The notes: generated by a model from the sequence alone, not told the origin. Numbered from the stretch's first letter, positions 13,985-25,998 are shown. The stretch: 64,000 nucleotides of DNA from Epiperipatus broadwayi (GCA_028023455.1 JAQFVV010000001.1:20393611-20457610), one strand, 5' to 3'. Program-made: numbers and translations.

Positions 13985-16044
13985 TATAACGATCGAAATG
14001 AAAGTGGAGATTGAATCTAACCGCAAACTACGATATCTGCTCTACAGGGTGCCATCTAGGGATTTAAACCTAGAAAAATTTATAGAGTAGGCAGGTACGC
14101 ACTGTTAAGATTCCACTTTATTTAAATATTCAGATTGTTAGCCCAAGTCACTAGCTCAGTGGAGACGCAGAGATAAAAATCTATATCTTAATTTAATCTT
14201 AAATATAAATAAATAAAAGCCACTGCCAGAAATTAACACATAAAACTATTTATTTACGCACATATAAAATAACATTTAAATTTTTAGGAATAAATTCAAC
14301 ATTTTAGATTTTTCTATTAATCTTTAGTTTTACATTTAAGTAAATTACAACCATGAGTTTAATATTTATTTAGTGAGTCAAGTATGAATAGACTACATAG
14401 ATCTGCATTTGAAAAGAAAATATTCTTCCCTGATTTAACCTTAGGCAACAAATTTCGCAATCAAACCGGCGCCAATCCATCTGATACATTTATGTATTCA
14501 ATGTAGCATGAAAATACGATAACACAAAATACTATACTGTCAGGAATGTACATCTGATCAGTAAGTAGAATTAGAGAAGACATTGTCTCTCCACCAACAG
14601 GAATGTTACATCTGTTGGTGAGTAGAACAATAAACATAAAACTCCATAGGAATGGACTGCAGTCCTTTGCCATCTTACAAACCCATCCATAGGCAAACAG
14701 AAGGTGTGTGGCATATATATATATAATCCTGCCCATAGCGGATCTCATACTACATCTACAATTACACAAATATATCCAATCCATTGAACCAATTCAACTA
14801 CGAAATGAATAACCTAAGATTACCCTCCCTTAATATAACTTTACAAAACTATATAGCCATTCATGCCCGACTTAAATTTAACATTTAAATACGTTTGCAC
14901 AGATTATTTTTATACAATTTGTTTTATAAGGTCGATATAGATCGGCTGCACAGATTCCACGGTCAAAAACATTCCAAATTAAACACAACCGATCAAAATA
15001 CAGACAATTGATAACATCAATTGCTGAGGGAATACAGGAGACCCTTTGGTGTTCATCATAAGACACCACAGTGGCATCATTGACTTATATATTCTAATCG
15101 ACTGTGAAAACCACAACATAATCAACTGCTAACGAATCCCTGCAACGTCTATACCCAACTTAAATGTAATGCATTTAATAATTTCTACAATAAATATTAC
15201 CACAAATAATAATAATAAAATGGAAATGATTTTAGCAAAACTTAACTATATAAATTTAAACAATCAATTATTAATTTGAAAATCAAATAAGAGTTCATTT
15301 TAAAATTTAAATTAGCTGAATCTTTAAAAAAAACAATAACGAAAGTTCTTAATTACTTTTTTTTGTTATTAATTTGTAAAGTTCATAGCTCATGGTAGAA
15401 GAGTCCAGGTTTCTGCTTTTAATTCCTGTGATGCCTCCATTGGAAGATAATGTTCTGGAGATAGCAATAGCTGATTCAAGGTATCACAGTCTTTTCATTT
15501 TTTTTTAAATAGAGAGTGTGGTATGTGCATCCTACCACATCTCTCAAACACAAAACGCTGGAACTGTCCGAAAAAATCTGTATTTCCCTTTTTATATTAT
15601 CCACACGGATTCAATCAACTAAACGTCACTAATCCATCACTTTCGTTAGGGTCCGAGCCAAGGCTTAGTGCTTCCATTGGTCAAGCTAATTTCTCTTTAT
15701 TTTCTTATCTATCTTTCATCAGATCATTTTAATTATACAAGAGCCCAAGGCTAGCTTGCTTTTCAAACAATTTATAAACAATCATTTCCATTTACAGATT
15801 ACAAGAATTAATTAATACCTGTTTTTATTTTTAAATCTTGTACTTTTTTTTTATAAAAAAGTACGTTCAAATACTTATTTATTTGTTTTTTAAAAAAAAT
15901 ATATTTTTAAAGTTTGGCATCTGTGCGAATGTATATACATTTAACAAACATTTTAATTTTAGCATTTAGTTTTTTTACTTTTATTTACGAACTTTTAACT
16001 TTTTATTTTAAATTAATGTAACGACATATTTATATATCGTTACA
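13985..16044. mobile_element. GC-shifted 2-kb block bounded by TAACGA/TCGTTA ends
   Basis: The block begins TATAACGATCG within a TA run and ends TCGTTACA before another TA run, so the two 8-bp ends are inverted with one mismatch. Inside, base composition and CpG frequency rise and there is no conserved protein. A 29-bp segment is tandemly repeated (14540-14568 and 14599-14627), a hairpin occurs at 15512-15546, and TGTAACGA reappears at 16017-16024 as half of a perfect 8-bp palindrome with the right end. TGTAACGA...TCGTTACA would suit either a solo LTR (TG...CA) or a non-autonomous TIR element; target duplication cannot be read in the TA flanks. Confidence 0.4.
15512..15546. other. Perfect-loop hairpin, 12-bp stem
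   Basis: AGAGAGTGTGGTA and TACCACATCTCTC are complementary apart from one indel, around a 9-nt loop. It sits in the GC-shifted block and has no obvious partner such as a terminator tract. Confidence 0.5.
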
Positions 16045-16319
16045 ATATATATATATATAATATCATTTATGTCTTCATTAAACACTTTATCATGCAATCT
16101 ATAAAATAAAATTTATTTATATTTGCTTATGGTTTCAACAATCCAAAAATCTTGCAACAAACATATGCATTTCCATAAAAGGTCCTGACAAGCACAAAGA
16201 AATATCTTTTAGCACTTTGTTGCAATGAATTTTAATCAATTCCATCTGGATGTTACTTTTTTTTTGGCATTAAAATAAATGAAGAACTAAATAGTAAAAA
16301 ATAATTTTTATATGTCACA

Positions 16320-17545
16320 TGATCATCATTCTTTATGCTTACACAAGCTATATTCAGAGGCAAAACTACTGTATGGAGAGTTTTGCCATTGTGAATTTTT
16401 ATATGTCTTGAATTTTTCCAAATCAGTTTTCAAATTCAAATAATTCTTTAATATTTGCAGCATATTTGCAAAAATCACCATAATGTTTGATAATTTTTGA
16501 AAAATAGAAAAATGAATTAAATCAAAAAATTTTAATTGTCTTTTCCAAATTCCAGGCTTTAAAGTAAATGCATTCCCACATAAATGTGACAACCTTGAAG
16601 TTTCAAGTTTAATTTATTTAATGATATGTAATACTCATAATGAAGATCATATTTGCAACCAGTTTTTATAATCAATTTGTTGTGCTGAATCTTCTTCCAT
16701 TTATAGAAACATTTTAATTTCATTGTGAAGTTCCCAAAATCATATGAAAACTTTATAACAAGACAGCCCACACACTTCTGTTTAATAAAGTAAACTTTCA
16801 TATTCAGTTTTTATTTCTGAGAGTAATAATGACAACTGCCATTTATTTAATCCTCAAAAACATAAAAAAAATATTTTTTATGACAAACTTTAGAATATAT
16901 TTCATTTTCATTACTTTGAAATACAAGATTTTCTGATGTACATAACACAGTGATGACATTCTGTTTAACTAGTAATTTAGCCATACCCTCTTGTACTATC
17001 AGTAACTATACATATCAGTTTTGATAAAGTAAAATTGTATTTTAGTAAAAGATCATATACTTTCTTCACTCACAGTAAGAATTTTATTGCAAGAACAAAT
17101 AAATATGACTACTTATGCCAGTCTGGTAATACCTGTCGTTTCATCAACTGCAATTTCAATTCAACATTTTCACTGATATTAGTTATAATTTCATTAATTA
17201 TTTCTAGAACACAGTTCTTGATAATGTAATATTTCTGGATAGTTTTAATTTTTTCAGGAAAAAGTATTTCTGCCATTTCAGTATATGGTATTTAATAAAT
17301 ATTCACTAAAACATTTTTGAATGTTTGACTAAAAGTTTTCAATTAATAAAACTTTTACTATGCTTTTTCTATCTTCAAAACCTTTGTTGTCATTTTTTTA
17401 AATATTAAATGTCTCTGAAGTATAAATTTAAAAGATTTTAATTTATTTTCTCTTATTTTTCCAGTATAATAATCATATTCAAATTGATGATGTACTTCAT
17501 AAACTTACTTCATATCTAAAGACTTTCTATGCCATTATTTTTTTA
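16320..17545 (-). pseudogene. hAT-superfamily transposase remnant (GTF2IRD2/ZBED5-like)
   Basis: Minus-strand fragments in several frames follow the order of the large hAT transposases found as domesticated GTF2IRD2/ZBED5-type genes. Near 17480 is a YYTGKIRENKLKSFKFILQR block, a region just after the BED finger. Near 17250 is AEILFPEKIKTIQKY. Near 17117-17149 is VDETTGITRLA followed by VVIFI, the start of the RNase-H fold with the catalytic Asp. At 16600-16640 is LNKLNLKLQG, the conserved C-terminal helix. A frameshifted continuation (NAFTLKPGIWKRQLKFFDL) is near 16500-16580. In-frame stops and frameshifts are frequent. The BED finger and terminal inverted repeats were not found. The identification rests on remembered family blocks. 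Confidence 0.6.
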
Positions 17546-20500
17546 TATCTTTCATATGTTTTATTCAGAGTAACATTTAACTTTAGTTATTTGTAACATA
17601 CTTATCAAAATTTTTATTAAAATTGTTTACTTTTAAAATTTTAAATGGTAGTGAGTTGTTGGTATATAATTCCTAATAATTTTATTTTGAATTAATAATT
17701 AAATTTCAATAGTTAACCGCAGGAATTGCGCATCATTAGAGATTTTTATATTTATTATTTATTATTGTTGTTCCTAATTAAATTATAAGTTAAAGCATAA
17801 TCTAAATGAGGAAAAATAAAATTACTATCAAATTGAAACTGAGAATACCATAAAATTTATGAAATGCTTGTTCAGATCAATATTACAATAGGAAAAAGCT
17901 TAATATCTGGTTCATTACTTATCGTAGCTATGGTTTGGATATATTTTTGTATTATGAATTTAATTAAAATATAATAAAATTTGTTAAAAGCTTTGAATCA
18001 GAATTCAATTTTAGTATATGTTTATATGTGTATATATATGTTCACAAAATATACACAATATACAAGAATGTTAATTATTTACATGTTTGTCTTTAGATTT
18101 ACAAGAGAATTTGATACAGTTATTACTATGTTCTTTATTCATGATATATATAATTTAAAACACTTTTTTAGAGTTTACTTGATGATTTACTAGTGAAATG
18201 AATAAATGTGTATTGGTATATCTGTTAAGATATAAAACCAATAATAATTAGTGTATGCCGACTTGAGCAGAATCATATTGAATTTTTGTGAGATAAGATT
18301 AATGTTTAAAATATTTGCATGCACATCCATTGCTTAGATCTTAATATGTATAACCAACAACTTTATATAAAACTAGAAAAACATATTGCTAGAAAATTAT
18401 GCAAAGATCTAAGATGATATATAAAACAGGTATATATTGTTTTATCTCATAAAATACCAAATATTGAAGATATTTATGTTACAGTTTAATAAGAATATTG
18501 AATTCATAATTTACCTTTGTTTTAATCTATTTAGTCTAGAGTTTACTTATTACTTGTTGCAAAATCTAGGGTACTGTTACATACAATAATCATTGCATTT
18601 TTCCATAATAAGGTGATTCTCCATAAGCTAGTGGATATACGTAAATATTATACATCTTCATCAGTAAATTTAAATTTATTATAATGATCCACACATGAAA
18701 TATCTATTGTGGTCTGATTCTACTAGATAACAAAATAATACCATTTATTAATACAAATAAGAAATTTTAGAAGGTAAATCTAGTGATGACCTTTGGTGAT
18801 GGATGTTGACCATAACTACAGTCTTTTTTGTCCATTACTATACATATTTAGGCTAAATTATATATAGTTTACTGCTGATATATATTTACTGCAGTGTATT
18901 TTATATAAGTTTTTCTTGACTTCTATTTTTGTATATAAGTATCAAATATGAAAGCAGGGTGAGTAATGTCAATCAAAATACAAATCTATCAAAGTGCTAT
19001 CTATGCTGTCTAATAATGTTAATAAAAAAAATGAGTACACTGAATATGGTTTTAGAAACATAATACCCAAAATGAAGTACCAACATGTACAACACTATAA
19101 AAATAATCTAATTATGTGATTAGTTTTATAGGCATCAGCAAATATACTAGTGATTATAAAACAGAGTGGCTACCAATATTTAATGTGAGGGGTGATTTTA
19201 AAATATATTTTATATTTTTTTAAAAATTCAATTTTATTATTTTAATAAAATTAATTTCAAGCTTCAGATTCACAGGATACATTCTAGTATCTTTCAAATC
19301 AAGTGCTATAAAACATTTTTGAACAACAAATTAAACTGAAATCATATATGAAAATTATTTCTATTTTTTAATATGCTTAATGTACATTGTACATACTTTA
19401 CACAGTTAAAATTGAACTGAACAAAAATCATGCTATAATAATTATCAACAGATATTTACTCTTAAAAATATATATACAAATCTATTAAATAATATTTTTT
19501 CAAATTATTTTCTATACATCTGTGGTACAACACAAGGTTTTATTTTTCTCTAAAAAATCTTATTGAATAGTATACACTAGGCAAATAATTTCAGTAAATT
19601 ATATATATATATTGACTCAGTATATTTAATTTTATTATAAATTGTTTGTAATATTTATAAGTAATTGACTGTAATATATTACGTTTTGTACAAAGGAAAT
19701 AGTACTACAAACTTTGCAGCAAATCAAAGTTTATAATACTGATTCCTACTTTAATGCACATTATGGATGACGAAAAAATAGTCAGGAAAAATGTTGTGAT
19801 TAAATAATATTTCTTTTTAATGTTTCATTTTTATTGATTCATTTGATGTACAGTCTTTAGTGCAGTGGTCAAAAAGTAAAACTCTGTATCAAAGCTCAAT
19901 TCTGTTATTACCTGTGCTTGAACATCATATGACCTTCCAAATGACAAACTATTTTATTATTCATTCTTTCATTCATTACTTTATCACAGCAATAATACTT
20001 TAATTAGCAATTTATAATTTATTTTTATTATATCAGTTATGATAAGAATTAATAATATATACATATATATTAATTTTTGCTAATGACATTATATATTTAC
20101 ACCTGTTATATTCAATAACAAATATACATTTTTTTAATATTTTACATAAAGAAATATCGTTGAGTATAGCAAGCATTTCAATAGTTATTTTTTTTGTTTA
20201 AATGTCACATCATAAAATGCAGTTAGAAGTTTAATTGTATAATGCAGCCTTAAATTTTATACTTTTATCTTTATTATTAAATTTCAGAAAAATTCTAAAT
20301 GTTAATAAATTCAATGCAATGAATATAAATAATTTCTAAATATTTTAAATATATAGTTTGACATTTTAACAGAAATAACATAAATATTATTTTAAATAAA
20401 ATTACATTTATTAATAAGTAAAAATATATATTTTATAATCAATGTTAATATAATTACTAAAAATTTTAAATTATTCATACTGCTATAGTTTTCATTATTA

Positions 20501-21432
20501 CAGAGTCATTATCATTATTTTGTAAGTAAAAATATTTCATTTTATATGAATAAATGTTTGCTAATAATGATCGAATGATGCAATTGTAGCATATTCATCT
20601 GCCATGTCCTAAAATTTGGGTATATTTAATTTTTTTCAGATTTAAAATTTATCCTTCAAATAGCTAGCTAGTCTATAGCGCCAACACAGCTGTACATTAA
20701 TATTAGTTGGTAAACAGATATTTAGCTATTTTTATATAGAATATAAAACAAAGATGAAAAACTGCTAAAACATAACATGGGTAATGCCTTATCCATCAAT
20801 ATTCCTTAATGAGAGAATGTAGGAGAGGTCTTTACCTTGTAGTGGACTATTTAAAGGCTGTTTTTGTCATGTTCATTTTAAAGATTAAGACACACATGTA
20901 TTAACAAGCCACTGAAGACATTATTAGTTCAATAGATTAGTGTTTCTAATATTAACCGTTAATTAAATACTAACAAATGTGGCAATATTTTTTGATAGAA
21001 TGTTTCAGTATTTTTAGCATGCAAGAAAATGTCTACATATGGATATATTCATATAATTTTGCTTTTGTGTTTAACAGTTTATATACAATCCATATATAAC
21101 ACATATGCACAATGTTCAATACTTTTATAATATATATGAATATTTGTTATTTGCTTAGTAAACAAAATACCTTTTTACATACATATATATATATAATTAG
21201 TTTCCAACCAGTAACCACCTAAACATTCACAGTAAATACAGCAACCAATATTTCTAACTGCTGTCAAGGCAACCTTCACACCTTTTAATAGCAGAAATAT
21301 ATATATATGTGTGTGTGGGTGTTGAAATAAATATTCTCACAGCAAATAATATTTTATAAAACATGTTTTTTGGAACAACTGTGGTTAATAAAATAATATT
21401 AAAGTAAATATACTGATGTTTCAATAAGATAA
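17546..21432. other. AT-rich gene-free region
   Basis: Contains short TA runs and a possible tRNA-derived SINE at 19855-19945; nothing else is supported. Confidence 0.5.
19855..19945 (+). repeat. Possible tRNA-derived SINE head
   Basis: TAGTGCAGTGG at 19858-19868 matches the RNA polymerase III A-box consensus exactly. AGCTCAATTCT at 19893-19903, at the correct spacing, is a two-mismatch B box. No cloverleaf can be drawn with confidence, so this is a decayed SINE rather than a tRNA gene. Confidence 0.3.
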
Positions 21433-21514
21433 TATATATATATATATATGATAAATTAGTTAGATATAGACAACATATATATATATATATGATAAATTAG
21501 TTAGATATAGACAA
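21433..21514. repeat. Two tandem ~41-bp units, (AT)n + GATAAATTAGTTAGATATAG
   Basis: Each unit is an AT-dinucleotide run followed by an identical 25-bp segment ending GACAAC. The pair lies immediately upstream of the first PLE family 1 coding similarity. It may be a target duplication of a TA-microsatellite locus or the remains of the element's 5' pseudo-LTR. Confidence 0.7.
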
Positions 21515-21796
21515 CATATTAGTAATTTTGCATATTTTATTAACAATAACATAATTCCTAAAGGCCTCAGAATAAAAATTATTGCTAACATAGACCAATT
21601 TCCTAGGGAACATGCAATTAAATGGGATAATACAATAAGAGAAGCATCTGTTGCATTAATACATATTTTGAAAGATGCATTTTTGGTAAGACTTAAATTA
21701 ATTGAAAAAGAAATTATACATTTTGGTAGTTGTAATTTAATGAATATAGATGAACAGAAGGAATTACAGGAATGGGTTTTTTTGAGAGAGAAGTAA

Positions 21797-23119
21797 TTGG
21801 TGAAGAAATTTCATAATAAAATGTATCATTGGTTCAAAGTTATGGGTAATGAGCCAAGATTTGAATTAGTTACTAATCAGTCACAAACACTAATTAATTG
21901 TATGACTTCTGATAATCATACTGTGTCGGATATTTCTACATCGGATATGATTCCAATTGATATTGATCAATCATTTATATCATCTTCACATTCATTAGAT
22001 TGTGCTGAAATGTTACCATCTGTTCTTAATAGTGATGCTAGTTTAGCATTGGTTCATAGAGTTACAGATTCTTCTGAATGCACTAACAATATTTTAGTTT
22101 CTGGAAATACAAATACTAATAAATCTAACTCAAATATTTATAGCAATGACTTTTTATGTTTAGCTAATAAGGAAAACAATGAGATTAATCTAACTAACAT
22201 TAATCTTAGTGAGGCAGAATGTTCACTGTTAAATAAAGGTTTATCTTTTTGCTCTACAGTTCAGTCATTTTATCAAAAAAATGAATTTAAAATTCATCAG
22301 GATTTAGATAATTTTTCAAGAAGACTTAGATTAAGAGAATTTTTTGGAAACCAAGAATGTGATACTATTGGGAAATTACGATCTGATTGGACGCCACCAC
22401 ATCAAAGGAATGTGTTATTAGATACGTACATTGATAATGTATATCAGGATATTATTAATGAAATTAGACTTAAACAACATAGTAAGTATAAGAGTAATTT
22501 AACATTGAGAGAGATGGATGCATTATGCAATTTAGTGAAAAGACAGGATATTATTATAAAACCAGCTGACAAAGGTGGATCAATAGTAATTATGAATAAA
22601 GATGATTGTGTTAAAAAAGCTCTGGAGCTTTTAGATGATAAAAATTTTTATGAGCCTATTTCACTAACCACTATTAATTCATTATTCAAGGGTATACTTT
22701 TTAGTTTAAAAGATATGAGAGCTAGGGGTCTTATAAATAATAATGTATATAACTTTTTAGTACCAACCAAAATTCATCCTAGTAGTTTTTATATTTTGCC
22801 AAAGATTCATAAACCTGGTTGTCCAGGCAGACCTATTGTAGCTAGTATTGGTAGTCCTACAGAAAATATTTCAGCATATGTTGATAATATTATTAAATTT
22901 ATTCCACCATCATTTAATTCTTATGTTAAAGATACTACTCATTTTCTTTGTGTGTTAGAAAATATTAAATCTGAATTACCAGTTGATTGTTTTTGGTTAC
23001 TTTGGATATTGTATCATTATACACAAATATACCTCATGATGATGGAGTTGAGGCTATTAAATGTGCTTTACAAGATAGAGAGTATGATCATGGTCTTATT
23101 ACTACTATGGTTGAATTAA
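21797..23119 (+). CDS. PLE family 1 polyprotein, N-terminal part and RT motifs 1-2 (frameshifted copy)
   Basis: The true frame begins further upstream, around 21540, where IPKGLRIKI and the PLE N-terminal helix region are in the same frame. One TAA at 21794 separates that part, so the TTG at 21797 is only where the frame reopens. The RT region contains IIIKPADKGGSIVIMN (RT1) and ILPKIHKPGCPGRPIVASIG (RT2-2a), both typical of Penelope RTs. True coding ends near residue 397, at about 22990. A missing T in a T run then shifts the frame, and the last ~45 residues are read out of frame. The enzyme is a reverse transcriptase of the telomerase-related PLE branch. Confidence 0.85.
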   Translation: MVKKFHNKMYHWFKVMGNEPRFELVTNQSQTLINCMTSDNHTVSDISTSDMIPIDIDQSFISSSHSLDCAEMLPSVLNSDASLALVHRVTDSSECTNNILVSGNTNTNKSNSNIYSNDFLCLANKENNEINLTNINLSEAECSLLNKGLSFCSTVQSFYQKNEFKIHQDLDNFSRRLRLREFFGNQECDTIGKLRSDWTPPHQRNVLLDTYIDNVYQDIINEIRLKQHSKYKSNLTLREMDALCNLVKRQDIIIKPADKGGSIVIMNKDDCVKKALELLDDKNFYEPISLTTINSLFKGILFSLKDMRARGLINNNVYNFLVPTKIHPSSFYILPKIHKPGCPGRPIVASIGSPTENISAYVDNIIKFIPPSFNSYVKDTTHFLCVLENIKSELPVDCFWLLWILYHYTQIYLMMMELRLLNVLYKIESMIMVLLLLWLN

Positions 23120-24390
23120 TATATTTGGTTTTAAGAAATAATTTTTTTACTTTTGATTCTAGATACTATTTACAGAAACAAGGTACTGCAATGGGTACAA
23201 AGATGACACCAAGTTATGCGAATATTTTTATGTCAAAACTAGAGTCCTCTATACTTGATAATGCTAAGCTGAAACCTCACACTTGGCTTAGATATATAGA
23301 TGACATTTTCATGATATGGCCACATAGTGAAGTTGAACTTCATAATTTTTTAAGTTATTTAAATAATTTTAATAAACATATTAATTTCACAATGAATTTT
23401 TCAAAATCAATTGCTCATTTTCTTGATGTTGAAGTTATTTACACTAATAGAGTTCTTACTACTACTGTATATAGGAAACCAACTGATAATAACCGCTATC
23501 TACATATTTATAGTAACCATCCTAAACATTTAAAGGCTAATATTCCTTATAGTCAATTTTTAAGGATGAAGAGGATTTGCAATGATGAGAAATTTATTCA
23601 ACAAAATAATAGTATTTTATATAATAGATTGCTCAATATGAGGTATCCTAAGACATTGTTGGATAATGCAGTAAGGAGATCTTCTTTAATTGATAGAAAG
23701 AAACTTCTTTTATCTGAAAAAAGTAAAAAACAATTAGATGTTCCACCATTGATTCTTACTTTTAATAGAGATTTACCTAATATTAACTGGATATTTGTGA
23801 AACATTTTAACATATTACAGTCCACAGATTATTTAAAATCTATTTTTTCTGATCCACCTAAGGTCGTATATCGAAAACATAGATCACTTAGAGATATACT
23901 TGTCAAAACAAATTTTATTAGTAGTTCTGTACAGGAAAAAGGATGTTCTCCATGTGAGGATAAAAGATGTTTTACATGTAAACATATTGTTGTGACAAAA
24001 GTGGTCTTTAGTACTAAGAATTGTAATTTTAAATGGTATATTCCTAATTATGTTACATGTAAAAGTGTTAATTTGATATATTTGATAGAGTGTAGTAGAT
24101 GTTTAAACCAGTATATAGGTGAGTCAGCAAATAGTTTACATGTCAGAATGACTAATCATAGATTTGACATTTTGCATAAGAATAAAGATAGACTAGTTTC
24201 AAAACATTTTAACTTACCGAATCATTCAATTGATGATTTAAAAGTAGTGATTCTTCAGGAAGGTTTTTCTTCTACAAGGGAGAGGAAACAAAAGGAGAGT
24301 TTTTTTATTTTTAAATTCAAGACCTTAGAACCACATGGATTGAATTTGAACACTGGAACTATTACATCTCTGGGTTACCTGGTCTCCTAA
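22987..24390 (+). CDS. PLE family 1 polyprotein, RT catalytic part and GIY-YIG endonuclease
   Basis: This is the continuation of the frame at 21797-23119 after a one-base deletion; the apparent Met start is not a biological start. RT motif A reads LVTLDIVSLYTN, with catalytic Asp. Motif B is QGTAMGTKMTPSYANIFM and motif C is YIDDIFMIW, with both catalytic Asp. Later blocks are FLDVEVIYTN and TTVYRKPTDNN. A cysteine cluster (CSPCEDKRCFTCKH) precedes the GIY-YIG domain, which shows LIYLIEC...YIGES, the conserved Arg and His of VRMTNHR, Glu in RERKQKES and Asn in GLNLN. The endonuclease nicks target DNA for target-primed reverse transcription. All catalytic residues are present. Confidence 0.9.
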   Translation: MFLVTLDIVSLYTNIPHDDGVEAIKCALQDREYDHGLITTMVELIYLVLRNNFFTFDSRYYLQKQGTAMGTKMTPSYANIFMSKLESSILDNAKLKPHTWLRYIDDIFMIWPHSEVELHNFLSYLNNFNKHINFTMNFSKSIAHFLDVEVIYTNRVLTTTVYRKPTDNNRYLHIYSNHPKHLKANIPYSQFLRMKRICNDEKFIQQNNSILYNRLLNMRYPKTLLDNAVRRSSLIDRKKLLLSEKSKKQLDVPPLILTFNRDLPNINWIFVKHFNILQSTDYLKSIFSDPPKVVYRKHRSLRDILVKTNFISSSVQEKGCSPCEDKRCFTCKHIVVTKVVFSTKNCNFKWYIPNYVTCKSVNLIYLIECSRCLNQYIGESANSLHVRMTNHRFDILHKNKDRLVSKHFNLPNHSIDDLKVVILQEGFSSTRERKQKESFFIFKFKTLEPHGLNLNTGTITSLGYLVS

Positions 24391-24674
24391 ATGATTTCTG
24401 TATGTGTGTTTTTTATGTGAAAATTTTCTTATATGAGGTTTTTTATGTAAAGATTGGTTATATGGATGTTTAATATCTGTGGTTAATTGGTTTATAGCTA
24501 AATAATTAGTTATTATAAATTATTGTACTTTGCACTAACTATAATTTTTGATTAAAATGTAAAAGTATTTTAGTTTTTAATGAATATTAATGTGAGCACA
24601 GCTATTTTTTGTATGTGAGCATAGTCTAATTTTTCTATGTATGCACATATGTATATTTTAATTTTTAATTTTGG

Positions 24675-24705
<31 letters not shown>

Positions 24706-24885
24706 ATAGAATTTAAGCTTGATTAGGAGGGAATGTAGTTTTTTTTTTTTTTTTTTTGAATTTTGTCATTGATTGGGTCGATATTCTGTGTTAGATTTTG
24801 TGACCAATCAGGGGGGTTTTGTTAAATTTTTAATCTTTTACCAAATCTGTAATTTTTGATTATTGCCATTTTACTGTGTATTTTT

Positions 24886-24927
24886 TTCTTTCTGATGAAA
24901 ACCAGTCCTCTGGTTGAAATGTAATAT
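24886..24927 (+). ncRNA. Hammerhead-ribozyme-like motif in PLE family 1
   Basis: CTGATGA (24892-24898) is followed by one A and a six-bp stem AACCAG/CTGGTT with loop TCCT. GAAA (24916-24919) and then TGTA follow. AUGU can form a minimal stem III with A as the cleavage-site nucleotide. Stem II and both cores are unchanged in the second copy at 54.7 kb. Stem I is poor. PLEs are known to encode type I hammerheads with very short stem III; activity of this copy is unproven. Confidence 0.5.
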
Positions 24928-25035
24928 TATTTATTGGATTTATAAGTCTTTTTTTGTTTATATATATATATATATATTGATGCTTTGTCATTATAATTAT
25001 TAATTTAAAGAATTACTAAGTCAGAGCTTAAATTT

Positions 25036-25955
25036 AGTAAAATTTATTGCACCAAGTATACTTTCAATGCTTCCACATCATATTCATAGTTAGTCTGCTG
25101 ATAACATTAATTTTTTGATAATTTGAATGCTATGTAATTTTTAATTCATTGCATATTCATTTTGCTTAATGAACCATACCCTTTTTATTTTACATTTGTG
25201 ATCATTTCTCTCTTCGCATATAGTTTTAACAACACTCAGATTACAATTATAACCATATTCTAATGGCATTGGAGTTTGTCTTACGTTTTGTATACATTAA
25301 AGAATGTTTGGATCATTCTAGTTTTAAAATTTACCCTTGTCTCACTATAGTATACATATAGAAAATCTTTTTGGCTGCAGCTTGCAGTATAGACCACATT
25401 GGGCTGGTCCAGTGTTAGAATTTTATCCTTTGTGTTGTTAATAAGCTTATTTAAATTTAAAGATATTCTGAATTGGATATTAAATTTGTTTGAACAAATT
25501 TATACTATTTATTATCCATATGTGATAAATATGATAGAGCAATCCAGTTTTTATTATTATCTTTTTGAGCAATAGTTTTATTAATTATTTTTGTTTTGAA
25601 TTGCTTTATATATCAGTGTATGTGCATTCTGTTATATCCTGTTTTTACCAAGTCATCCATGTAATAATATTATATGTTCTCAGTTCTATCAGATTCATAT
25701 TGTCGCAAATAATAATTGCGGTATAAGATTTTTATCCTGCAAATTTATAAGATGTGGGTACTTGTGATTTTACATTTATGTATCCTCTGATATGGGGGAG
25801 GATAATCATTTTATATTGAAGTGCATTATGTGTCTTCTTTAATTCTAAATCAAAATATTGAATTTGATTATTTTCCTCCAGTTCAACAGTCCAATTCAAT
25901 CCTGAATTTATGTTATATTTACTGAACATGTGACTGATAATATAATGGTCTGGCT
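25036..25955 (-). pseudogene. Penelope-like element fragment, family 3, copy 1
   Basis: About 920 bp aligns with the reverse complement of 32330-33256. Read on the minus strand it encodes SGLNWTVELEENNQIQYFDL, the region just after the RT catalytic box in PLEs, then a decayed stretch ending in the GIY-YIG tail. Stops are frequent. The upstream RT is absent: similarity stops at 25955, where an unrelated repeat begins. It is therefore truncated at its 5' side, as PLE insertions usually are. Confidence 0.6.
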
Positions 25956-25998
25956 TTTCCACCAGAAGATGGGGAACACATCTCACTATGGTCAGACC
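25949..25998 (-). repeat. Unclassified dispersed repeat, short copy C
   Basis: Fifty bases match 26392-26446 in direct orientation (ACATCTCACTATGG, CCAGAAGA.GGGGAA). It abuts the family 3 PLE fragment, which suggests one element inserted into or recombined with the other. Confidence 0.6.

Larger units (their letters stand above)
21515..24979 (+). mobile_element. Penelope-like element (PLE), family 1, nearly full length
   Basis: The coding region (about 21540-24390) runs from the N-terminal PLE domain through RT to a C-terminal GIY-YIG endonuclease. A 3' region of about 570 bp holds a T17 run, an imperfect TGATTGG-GTC/GACCAATCA inverted repeat and a hammerhead-like motif. It ends in (TA)n at 24959-24978. 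Its last 660 bp recur almost unchanged at 54122-54790. Only two disabling lesions are visible: an in-frame TAA at 21794-21796 and a one-base loss in a T run near 22990. It is therefore one of the younger insertions in the window. Confidence 0.85.

Noticed and set aside
15700-15730. TCATCAG (CTGATGA on the minus strand) as another hammerhead
   Set aside because: No stem II and no GAAA at the right distance; the heptamer alone is expected by chance. The same applies to occurrences near 18660 and 55690.
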